Shown piece by piece: positions 34,288-43,149 of a stretch of DNA of 45,734 bases (its first letter is position 1; every line of letters starts with the position of its first letter). A model generated the notes under the pieces. The model was given only the letters and a program-made list of their open reading frames with translations, was not told where the DNA came from and made no database searches. A program made the position numbers and the translations under genes. Source of the stretch: Planctomycetota bacterium (GTDB taxonomy: Bacteria > Planctomycetota > UBA1135 > GCA-002686595); contig JAEUHZ010000057.1 in NCBI GenBank assembly GCA_016795205.1, forward strand, positions 1-45,734. Reading direction: 5' to 3'.

Positions 34288-34293
34288 TAGAAT
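34288..34293 (+). promoter_or_regulatory. Putative -10 element (TAGAAT) of clpX
   Basis: TAGAAT ends 9 nt before ATG at 34303, so transcription would start within about three to five bases of the start codon and give a nearly leaderless mRNA. No consensus -35 was seen. Confidence 0.4.
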
Positions 34294-34302
34294 CGGAGCA
34301 CC

Positions 34303-35999
<1,697 letters not shown>

Positions 36000-36048
36000 C
36001 GCACGCCCTGCGCCGGGCCGGGCCTGGAGGTGGCTGGCTCGTCCGTCG

Positions 36049-36282
36049 GTGGACTTGACGAGCTCGACGCTGGAGCCATGGCCTGCGTTTCGTCCCGCCG
36101 AACGCCGTTTCCCGCGAGAGGACGGGATCAGCGGCCCCCCTTTCCGCCTCGATGGCCTGCGCGCAGGCAGCTACACGCTCCTGATCCAGGAGCCGACCAG
36201 CGCCGTTCCCCACGCGTCGCAGGTCGAGATCGTCGCGGGTCAGACGACCCGGCTCTGGATCGGCTCGACGGAAGACTCCTGA
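36049..36282 (+). pseudogene. Remnant of a carboxypeptidase-regulatory-like domain protein
   Basis: The last 50 codons before the stop at 36282 read as the end of a carboxypeptidase-regulatory-like beta-sandwich: FRLDGLRAGSYTLLI, then SQVEIVAGQTTRLWIG. Upstream the frame loses any protein character within about 25 codons. GTG at 36049 would give 77 residues without a signal peptide. It therefore looks like the 3' tail of a longer lost gene rather than a complete small protein. It lies 49 bp after the clpX stop. Confidence 0.5.
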
Positions 36283-36349
36283 GGCGGATCGCGCCGCACG
36301 CCGACCGGGGCGAGCCCGTGCGAGCCGGGATCGAGCGCGCTCGGCGCGC

Positions 36350-39300
36350 TCAAGGAGCGTCCGTCCGGAAGCGCGCGCGGTAGCTCTCCATCGCGCGGCG
36401 CCCTGCCGCCATCCCGCCCTCGCCCGTGGCGGCCTCGAGCAGGGCCGCGGTGCGCTCCGCGAGCCACGGGTCGCGTTCCGGCCCCGCGGCCGCCAGGCTC
36501 GCGGCGAGCGCATTCAGGGTCGCGCGCGCGTCCTCGAACTTGCCGATCTCGACGCTGCGCTCCGCTCCCGCGAGCTTGTTCTCGAGTGGCCGCATCTTCT
36601 TGTAGGCCTTGCCGGCCTTGCGCCTCTCGGCCGCGGCGCGCGCGATCCCGGCCGCGTCGAGCCCCTCGTACTGCGTCACGATCCGCTCGGCGAGGCGCAG
36701 CGCCTGGAGCACGCGGCCCTCGCGCTCGAGCGCGTCGGAGCGCGCCAGCTCCTGCGCGGCGCGCGCCTCGAGCGCCTCGAGCGCGGCCTTGGCCGCCGTG
36801 ACGGTGGGATGGGGCGCGTCGATCGTGGCGATCGAGCGGTAGTCGCGCGCCGCGGCGGCGTACTCGCCGCGCGCCTCGGCCGCGCGCGCGACCTCCAGCG
36901 TGCGGCCGGCGGCGAGCAGCTCCGAGAGTCGCGAGCGCTTCGCCAGCTCGAGGACGGGCTCGTCGAGGTAGCTGCCGAACTCGGCCTTCCAGTCGGGGTT
37001 CCCCTCCCACGCCACGCGCCCGTCGAGGCCGATCAGCTTGGCGTGCGGCAGTTGGACCTGCGGGATCGCGTAGGCCTCGAACAGCGCGTTCGAATGGTCG
37101 TAGCCGATCGGGAACGGCACGGGGTTGCGCTCGACGAAGGCCTCGAGCGCCTCGCGCTTCTCGTTCGTGAGCAACACGATCGGGATGGACAGTGCCGCGT
37201 GGGTCTCGGCCAGCTTCGCGAGGCCCGGGAGGAGCGGCACGGCTTGCTCCTGGTACGTCGTCCAGAAGACCAGCAACGCCGGCCATCCGCGCAGTTGCTC
37301 CAGGTCGCCGCCCGCGGGTGGCGCGCCGACCCAGCCCTGCACGGCGAGGACCGGCGGCGCCTCGTTCAAGTAGCTCGGCCGGCCGGCCGGCGCGCGCTCG
37401 AGCGGCGTGCGCAGGTCGTCGGCCGCGAGCACGCGGCGGTGGCCGATCGCCGTGCGGCGCGGCAGGTCCGGCGGGAACTCCAGCAAGCGGATCTCGCTGA
37501 AGCGCGCGCGTCCCGCCCCCGCCAACAGGCCGAAGTCGCCGAGCAGCGCCGCGCGCGAGTCGAACAGGCGCTCCAGGACCTGCTGGCCGTCGAGGTGCGC
37601 GACCAGACGCGTGCCGGCGACCTCGATGCGCAGGACGTGCCAGCCGTCCGCGACGCGCGCGCTCTGGCGCAGGAGCGTGCGCCCGTCCGTGCCGAAGGCC
37701 GCCAGGTCGCAGTAGCCCTGCGGCAGCAGGGCCACGCCGTGGAACAGACCGTCGCCCTTCTTCCCGAAGCACAGCCCGGCCAGCGTGCCGCCGCGCGGGA
37801 TCTGCACGCGGGCCTCGAGCGACCAGTCCCCGGCCGGGGCGGCGTCCACGAACAGGCGACGGAAGGCGAACGTGGCCGGCTTCTCGCGCTGCGCCGGCGC
37901 CGCACCCGTCGCGGGCGCGGCGGGCGCGGCGCCGTCGGGGATCTCGGCCTCGATGACCCCGTCCACGACCGTCCAGGCGTCCTCGCCGCCACCGTAGAAG
38001 CCCTTCAGCGTGCGCTCGTCGAACAGCAGCCGCCAAGTCTCCAGGCTCACGCCGCTCTCGTCCTGGATCGCGAAGTAGAGCTCGCGCGCCTCGGCCGAGG
38101 GCGGGGCGGCCGTGGCCGGACCGCGCAGCGTGCGCAGCGCGAGCCGCGGGAAGCCCTTCGCGCGGTAGTCCTTGGCCAGCGCCAGGGCGTCCGCGTGGAA
38201 CTTGCCGCGGATCTCGGCCAGTCGGCGCGCGCTCGTGTCGAGCTTGGCGATGCGCGCCAGCGCCTCGGCGCGCCGCGCGGCTTGCACATCGGGCTCTCCG
38301 GGCCGCGGCGCGGTGAGCGCCATCCACTGGCGCAGGGTGCCCGCGGCGCGGTCGGGTTGCTTGGCGGCCTCCAGCGCGCTGGCGAGCTTCCAGGTCGTCT
38401 CGGGGTGGTCGGGCTCGCGGCGCAGCGAGCGCTCGTAGAGCTCGATCGCGCGCGCGGCGTTGCCTTGGCGCAACTGCCGGTCGCCGCGCTCTTCGTCGCG
38501 GCGCGCGGCGTCGGAGAGGCCCTTGTCCTCGGCCTCGAGCGCCAGGATCCACGCGCGCCAGCGCTGCTCGAAGTCGGCGAGCGTCGCGACCCCCGGCAGC
38601 TTGGGGCGCGTCACGAAGAACTCCGTGAAGCGGCCGACGTGATCGGCCGCGTGGTACTCCTGGAAGTACTCGCGCATCGACGCGCGGTACAGGAGCCGTC
38701 CATCGTCGTCCTCGGCGTTGTAGAGGTGGTAGACGATGCCCCAGCCGAAGGGGTAGTAGACGCGGTAATCCTCGACCTGGCCGCGGATCACGTCGGCGAG
38801 CTGCTTGGGCGCGGGACCGCGCAGGTCCTCGACGAGCGGGTACAGGCGCCCGGGCACGACCAGGTTCCAGGCCAGCTTGCCGTTCGAGAGCAACTGCGTG
38901 CCCTCGAAGAAGCTCGCCATGCCCTCGTTGAGCCAGGCCGGCACGGAGCTCCCGCCCGCCAGGCTCGTGAACTGGTGGCTGGCCTCGTGGAACAGCGTGT
39001 CGAGCATGCCCTGCAGGCCACCCTCGCCGCCGTTGCGCGCGTCGTAGGTCACGACGTTCGTGCCGTCCCAGTGCCCGCCGGCCCACTCGACCGGCTGGCC
39101 GCCGAGGGTCTTGTACTCCTCGGCGCTCTTGAAGATCAGGACGTTGGCCTTGGGGATGGCCTCGCCCTTCGTCTTGTACTGGTGGAACTCACGGTAGAAA
39201 CCGTGCACCTGCTCCATCGCCGTCGCCACCGTCTTGAGCACGCGATAGCCGGCGTTCGTCTTGATCCGGTAGTGGGTCGTGTCGAGCTCCCAGGCCTGGT

Positions 39301-39931
39301 CCCACTGGGCGTGCTTGGGATCGTTCTCGGCGATCCACTCGGCGGTGACGCCGGCGAGCGGGTCGACGCCGCCGGTCTCGTCCCCGACGGCCAGCTCGTT
39401 CCCACCCTCGCGCTTGATGCGCGCGAGACCCGCGGCGAGCTCGGGGTGGTCGGGATCGGTGGCCTGCGCCTCGACGAGCATGGCGCGCGCCGCGTGCCAG
39501 GCCAGGTTGTCCATCTGCTCGTTCGCGAGCTTGAGCAGTCGCCCGACGTACTCCCGCCGCAGCGTGTCGCTGCGCTTGCGCAGCGGATCGGTGCCCTGGG
39601 CGTAGGCCGACAGCGCGCGCTGCGTCGCGGCCATCCCCGCCGGCTTCGGGTCGAGGTGCCGCCACAGGGCCAGGAATCGGCCGGCGTCGTCGAGCGCGTC
39701 GTCGTGCCGGCCGGCGGCGGCGAGCAGCGTGCTGCGCTTGGCCAGCGCCGTGAGGTGCTTCGCATCGCGCTCGAGCACGCGCGCGTAGAACGCCGCCGCG
39801 GCCTCGGCGCGTCCCTCCTTCTCGGCTGCGGCGGCCTGGGCCAGGAGCCGCTCGACGAACTCGTCCCGGTCGGCGACCGGCGCGGTCCAGGTCGAAGTGA
39901 GGCACAGGAGCGCGGCAAGGGCGAGCTTCAT
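36350..39931 (-). CDS. Exported TPR / gluzincin metallopeptidase / DUF1080-like / thioredoxin-like fusion protein
   Basis: ATG at 39931 gives 1193 residues; the frame upstream is antisense to the DHH gene. A signal peptide covers about 1-18. TPR-like helices (about 25-175) come first. A DUF1570-like metallopeptidase domain follows (about 215-480), with FHEASHQF zinc ligands His315 and His319, catalytic Glu316 and third ligand Glu336 in WLNEGMASFFEG. TPR helices return (about 490-560). A DUF1080/concanavalin-like beta-sandwich covers about 630-820 (WRLLFDERTLKGF, then DGWHVLRIEVAGTRLVAHLDG). A thioredoxin-like AhpC/TSA domain (about 880-980) has VFWTTYQEQ where WCxxC would be, so it has no redox Cys. 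A helical tail ends the protein. It is probably secreted or periplasmic; its substrate is unknown. Confidence 0.85.
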   Translation of the reverse strand: MKLALAALLCLTSTWTAPVADRDEFVERLLAQAAAAEKEGRAEAAAAFYARVLERDAKHLTALAKRSTLLAAAGRHDDALDDAGRFLALWRHLDPKPAGMAATQRALSAYAQGTDPLRKRSDTLRREYVGRLLKLANEQMDNLAWHAARAMLVEAQATDPDHPELAAGLARIKREGGNELAVGDETGGVDPLAGVTAEWIAENDPKHAQWDQAWELDTTHYRIKTNAGYRVLKTVATAMEQVHGFYREFHQYKTKGEAIPKANVLIFKSAEEYKTLGGQPVEWAGGHWDGTNVVTYDARNGGEGGLQGMLDTLFHEASHQFTSLAGGSSVPAWLNEGMASFFEGTQLLSNGKLAWNLVVPGRLYPLVEDLRGPAPKQLADVIRGQVEDYRVYYPFGWGIVYHLYNAEDDDGRLLYRASMREYFQEYHAADHVGRFTEFFVTRPKLPGVATLADFEQRWRAWILALEAEDKGLSDAARRDEERGDRQLRQGNAARAIELYERSLRREPDHPETTWKLASALEAAKQPDRAAGTLRQWMALTAPRPGEPDVQAARRAEALARIAKLDTSARRLAEIRGKFHADALALAKDYRAKGFPRLALRTLRGPATAAPPSAEARELYFAIQDESGVSLETWRLLFDERTLKGFYGGGEDAWTVVDGVIEAEIPDGAAPAAPATGAAPAQREKPATFAFRRLFVDAAPAGDWSLEARVQIPRGGTLAGLCFGKKGDGLFHGVALLPQGYCDLAAFGTDGRTLLRQSARVADGWHVLRIEVAGTRLVAHLDGQQVLERLFDSRAALLGDFGLLAGAGRARFSEIRLLEFPPDLPRRTAIGHRRVLAADDLRTPLERAPAGRPSYLNEAPPVLAVQGWVGAPPAGGDLEQLRGWPALLVFWTTYQEQAVPLLPGLAKLAETHAALSIPIVLLTNEKREALEAFVERNPVPFPIGYDHSNALFEAYAIPQVQLPHAKLIGLDGRVAWEGNPDWKAEFGSYLDEPVLELAKRSRLSELLAAGRTLEVARAAEARGEYAAAARDYRSIATIDAPHPTVTAAKAALEALEARAAQELARSDALEREGRVLQALRLAERIVTQYEGLDAAGIARAAAERRKAGKAYKKMRPLENKLAGAERSVEIGKFEDARATLNALAASLAAAGPERDPWLAERTAALLEAATGEGGMAAGRRAMESYRARFRTDAP

Positions 39932-39935
39932 CGGG

Positions 39936-39964
39936 TGCGCGCTGCGGTTGGAGCGCAGCGCGCA
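39936..39964. promoter_or_regulatory. 11-bp perfect inverted repeat just upstream of the fusion-protein start
   Basis: TGCGCGCTGCG and CGCAGCGCGCA pair exactly around a 7-nt loop, and the repeat ends 4 nt from the minus-strand ATG at 39931. In that mRNA the hairpin would cover the usual ribosome-binding zone, where no Shine-Dalgarno sequence is seen. As DNA it could equally be an operator. Confidence 0.4.
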
Positions 39965-40057
39965 GTCTCCGCCACGGCCGCGGCGCGCGCAATGCAGCCC
40001 GAGTCCTCGCGCAGCGCGGCTCGTGTTTCGCATGTGCAAGCGCACCTGCCGCGGGGC

Positions 40058-40063
40058 TATCCT
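40058..40063 (+). promoter_or_regulatory. Putative -10 element (TATCCT) of the DHH gene
   Basis: TATCCT sits within GCTATCCTGT and ends 9 nt before ATG at 40073. The same 10-mer occurs 12-20 nt before the ettA start. The predicted leader is about three to five bases. Confidence 0.4.
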
Positions 40064-40072
40064 GTCCGGGTC

Positions 40073-41026
40073 ATGGCGGCCCCGCGCCTCACGATCCACT
40101 ACCACCGCGACTTCGACGGCATGGTGTCGGCGGCCGTCCTGGCGCGCGCGCTGGCCGAGCGGGCTGGCGAGGATCCGTCCTGGCGCAGCGTGAACTACGA
40201 CCAGCGCTCGGACTGGGACGACTTCGAGGCTGGCCGGCGCTTCGCCATCGTCGACTTCCACTTCCACCCGCGCGCGGAGTGGTGGTACGACCACCACCCC
40301 ACGACGTTCCTGCGCGAGGACCTGCGCCGCATCTACGTGCCGTCCGAGCGCTGGCTGTGGGACCCCTCCTCACCCTCGTGTCCGCCCTTGATCCTGGACC
40401 ACGCGGCGCGGCACCTGGACTTCCCGGTGCCGCCGCGCTTCGCGGAGATGGCGCGCTGGTCGGACGTCATCGACGCGGCGCGCTACGCCTCGGTCGACCA
40501 GGCGATCTTCGGGGACGAGCCCGCGCTGCGCATCGCGCGCGCCTTGACCACGGCCCCGTCGCCGGACTGGACGGACGTGATCGTGGGCGCGCTCGTCGAG
40601 GGTGACCTCGCGGCGGTGGCCAACCGCGAGGACGTCGAGAAGGCCCACCAGCGCGCCAGCCGCAATCGCGACAAGGCCCTGTCGCAGTTCCCGCCCACGG
40701 TGCAGTGGAAGCGGGACGGCGTGCTGCTCTACGACGCCAGCTCGAACGCCATCCGCCGCGAGCGTTTCGCGGCCTTCTACCACCACCCCGACATCCTGTA
40801 CTCGGTCGGCGTGATCCCCACGCGCGCCGGCTTCCACGTCTCCGCGGGCGAGAACCCCTGGAACCCGCCGCGCCCCGGCGCGCACGTCGGAGAGATCATG
40901 GAGACCTACGGCGGCGGCGGACACAAATCCGTCGGCGGCGCGAACCCGCCCTCGCTGTCCGACGCGCGGCGCGTCGCGGCCGAGGTCGCCGAGAAGCTGC
41001 GGACCGCGATCCTCGCGGCCCGCTGA
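40073..41026 (+). CDS. DHH-family phosphoesterase
   Basis: The protein has 317 residues from ATG at 40073. The DHH fold begins with HYHRDFDGMVSAA and is followed by a VDFHFHP segment and the name-giving DHHPT motif; these Asp/His residues bind two metal ions. The C-terminal DHHA1-like region ends with YGGGGHKSVGGAN, the GGGH substrate-binding loop. The size and order resemble NrnA-type nano-RNase and related phosphoesterases, but the substrate (short RNA, cyclic dinucleotide or pAp) cannot be chosen. rlmN follows 12 bp downstream, so the two are probably co-transcribed. Confidence 0.87.
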   Translation: MAAPRLTIHYHRDFDGMVSAAVLARALAERAGEDPSWRSVNYDQRSDWDDFEAGRRFAIVDFHFHPRAEWWYDHHPTTFLREDLRRIYVPSERWLWDPSSPSCPPLILDHAARHLDFPVPPRFAEMARWSDVIDAARYASVDQAIFGDEPALRIARALTTAPSPDWTDVIVGALVEGDLAAVANREDVEKAHQRASRNRDKALSQFPPTVQWKRDGVLLYDASSNAIRRERFAAFYHHPDILYSVGVIPTRAGFHVSAGENPWNPPRPGAHVGEIMETYGGGGHKSVGGANPPSLSDARRVAAEVAEKLRTAILAAR

Positions 41027-41038
41027 GCGGCCCGCGGC

Positions 41039-42145
41039 ATGGACCCGCGCACGGATCCTCCGACGCCGGCCGCACCCAGCGCCGAGCGCCACGCGCAGCG
41101 GACGCTCCTGGCGCTCTCCCCGGCCGAGCTCGTCGCGCTGTTCACCGGCCTGGGCGCGCAGCCGTTCCACGCGCGGATCGCGCGCGAGAACGTGCTCCGC
41201 AAGGGCCTCTTGGACTGGAACGCGATGACCTCGCTGCCCGCCACGCTGCGCGCCGAGCTCGAACGCGAGCTGCCGATCCTCGCGGGTCGCGAAGCCGCGC
41301 GCAGCACGGCCGCGGACCGCACCACGAAGCTCCTGCTCGAGTTCTCTCGTCAAGCCGGGCGCGCCGCGGCCGTCGAGACCGTGCACATGCCCTCGCTCGC
41401 GCTGGAGCACGAGTCCGACGAACGCGGCGGCGCGACGCTGTGCGTGTCGACCCAGGCCGGCTGCCCGATCGGCTGCCCGTTCTGCGCGTCCGGACAGCTC
41501 GGGCTCGCGCGCAACCTCGCGAGCCACGAGATCCTGGAGCAGTACGTACGCGGCCGCGCGCTGGGCCCCCTGGCGCGCAGCGTCGTGATGGGCATGGGTG
41601 AGCCGCTCCTGAACTACGCCAACCTCGCGGTGGCGCTCGACGCCGTGCACGACGAGATGGGGCTCGGCTCACGCCGCGTGACGGTCTCGACGGTCGGGTT
41701 CCCCGACCGGCTGCGCAAGCTCGCGCCGGGTCGGCCGCGGTTCCAGCTCGCGATCTCGCTGCACACGCCCGACCAGGAGCAGCGCGACGAGCTCGTCCCG
41801 GCCATGCGCGGCGTGCCCATCGAGGAGGTGTTGGCGGCCGGCGACGATTGGTTCCACGAGACCGGACGCGAGGTGACCTACGAGTACGTGCTGCTGCGCG
41901 GCGTGAACGACAGCGCGGGTCACGCGCGCCGGCTCGCGGACCGCCTGCGTGGGCGACGCGCGAGCGTCAACCTGATCCCCTACAACCCGGTCAGCGAGAG
42001 CCCCTACCGCCGGCCGGACGCGGCCGCGGTCGAGGCCTTCCGCCGCACGCTGCTCGAGGCGCGGATCGTGGCCACGGTGCGCTGGTCCCGCGGCGTCGAG
42101 AGCGACGCGGCCTGCGGGCAACTGCGCCTGCGGGGCGCGCGCTAG
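41039..42145 (+). CDS. rlmN: Radical SAM rRNA/tRNA adenine-C2 methyltransferase RlmN
   Basis: The protein has 368 residues. The radical SAM cluster motif CPIGCPFC (Cys142, Cys146, Cys149) follows the conserved TLCVSTQAG. The methyl-carrying Cys near the C-terminus is present in ESDAACGQL (about Cys359). MGMGEPLLNYANL, RRVTVSTVGF, LAISLHTPD and NLIPYNPV are standard RlmN blocks. The enzyme methylates A2503 of 23S rRNA and A37 of some tRNAs. The related Cfr protein also carries these motifs, but the genomic setting is housekeeping. The call between RlmN and a close paralogue remains slightly open. Confidence 0.9.
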   Translation: MDPRTDPPTPAAPSAERHAQRTLLALSPAELVALFTGLGAQPFHARIARENVLRKGLLDWNAMTSLPATLRAELERELPILAGREAARSTAADRTTKLLLEFSRQAGRAAAVETVHMPSLALEHESDERGGATLCVSTQAGCPIGCPFCASGQLGLARNLASHEILEQYVRGRALGPLARSVVMGMGEPLLNYANLAVALDAVHDEMGLGSRRVTVSTVGFPDRLRKLAPGRPRFQLAISLHTPDQEQRDELVPAMRGVPIEEVLAAGDDWFHETGREVTYEYVLLRGVNDSAGHARRLADRLRGRRASVNLIPYNPVSESPYRRPDAAAVEAFRRTLLEARIVATVRWSRGVESDAACGQLRLRGAR

Positions 42146-42155
42146 GATCGACGGC

Positions 42156-42680
42156 ATGACGGTCCGGTTCGCACTGCTCCTGGTCTGCGCCGCGACGGCG
42201 GCGTACGCACCCGCGCAGCGCCCCGCGGCGCGGGTTCCGCCCCCGGCCGTCGAGCCGGCCGCGCCCGAGGCCGCGCGCGGAGCCCAGGAGGGCTTCGCGC
42301 CCGTGCCCGCGCCGCTGGGCGAGCCGTTCGCGCCGCTCGCGGTCCAGGTGCGCGGCCCGGACGGCATCGGCCCGGATCCGCGTGCCGCGCTGCGCGCCGC
42401 GGCGCAACGGATGCTCGCGCGGGAAGCCGCGCACCGCGACCGGGTCGCGCGCCTCGAGCGCGTGCGCGCCCTGCTTGCCGCGGATGGCGACGCGAGTGGA
42501 GCGGCCGAGGCCGTGGCGCTCCTCGAACGCGAGGCGCAACGCTTCGGCGCCGCCCAGCGGGTGTTCGAGCGTGAGCTCTCGCCGCGGATCCACGCCCAGC
42601 TGCGAGCCGTGCTCGACGCGCAAGCCGGCCCACGGCCCGCGGGCTGGAGCACGGCGCCGGACGGGAGGCTCGCGCGGTGA
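42156..42680 (+). CDS. Small exported protein of unknown function
   Basis: The protein has 174 residues with a signal peptide ending near AAYAPAQ (about 21). A Pro/Ala-rich linker (about 22-60) precedes a helical C-terminal half rich in Arg, Ala and Glu, such as RDRVARLERVRALLAADGDASGAAEAVALLEREAQ (counted as two helices). No domain was recognised. TAGGAT, overlapping the rlmN stop, could act as a -10, but this may be chance. Its stop overlaps the next gene as GTGA. Confidence 0.65.
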   Translation: MTVRFALLLVCAATAAYAPAQRPAARVPPPAVEPAAPEAARGAQEGFAPVPAPLGEPFAPLAVQVRGPDGIGPDPRAALRAAAQRMLAREAAHRDRVARLERVRALLAADGDASGAAEAVALLEREAQRFGAAQRVFERELSPRIHAQLRAVLDAQAGPRPAGWSTAPDGRLAR

Positions 42681-43057
42681 GTCCGTGCACCGCAGCCCGC
42701 GGTCGCGCCGCCGGCCTGCTCGCGAGCATGCTGGCCGCCTGGATCGTCGCCTGCGCGCCGGCGCCCCCTCCGAGCGGCGGGTCCGTCGGTCCCCAGGCCG
42801 CTGCGGCCGCGGTGCCGCCGGCACCGGCGCGCGCGGTCGAGCTGGCCCGCCCCGCGCCGGACCGCCCCGCTCCCGCTCCGTCCGAGGGCCAGGGCCCGAC
42901 CACGCCCAGCGAGCTCGGCCCGGATCTCGCAGACCTGGGACCGTTCGAGGTCGAGACCTGGGCGCAGGCCGCGCGGCGGGCGGACGCGCGCGTCGCGCGT
43001 GCGGAAGCGCGGGCCGAACTCGAACGGTTGCGGACCGAAATCGACGCGGGGCCGTGA
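42677..43057 (+). CDS. Small Pro-rich lipoprotein of unknown function
   Basis: GTG at 42677 overlaps the preceding stop (GTGA) and gives 126 residues. The hydrophobic segment ends in a lipobox-like IVAC (Cys26), followed by a long Pro/Ala-rich linker and a short acidic-basic helix at the C-terminus. The composition suggests an extended tether rather than an enzyme. It shares its general plan with the preceding gene and is probably translated with it. Confidence 0.6.
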   Translation: MSPCTAARGRAAGLLASMLAAWIVACAPAPPPSGGSVGPQAAAAAVPPAPARAVELARPAPDRPAPAPSEGQGPTTPSELGPDLADLGPFEVETWAQAARRADARVARAEARAELERLRTEIDAGP

Positions 43058-43149
43058 GGCGCCCGGTCCACGCCCAGGTTTTTTCCTGTTTGGCGCAACC
43101 TCCGACGAGGCTGCGGACAAACCGCTGCGCTCGCCCTCCAGGTCCACCC

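Noticed and set aside
36809..40072. Long plus-strand extension of the DHH frame
   Set aside because: It is antisense to the metallopeptidase fusion. The DHH motif begins a few codons after ATG 40073.
43058..43149. Intrinsic terminator at the T6 run (43079-43084)
   Set aside because: The T-run is rare for this DNA, but no stable stem precedes it; it may belong to the FG-GAP promoter instead.
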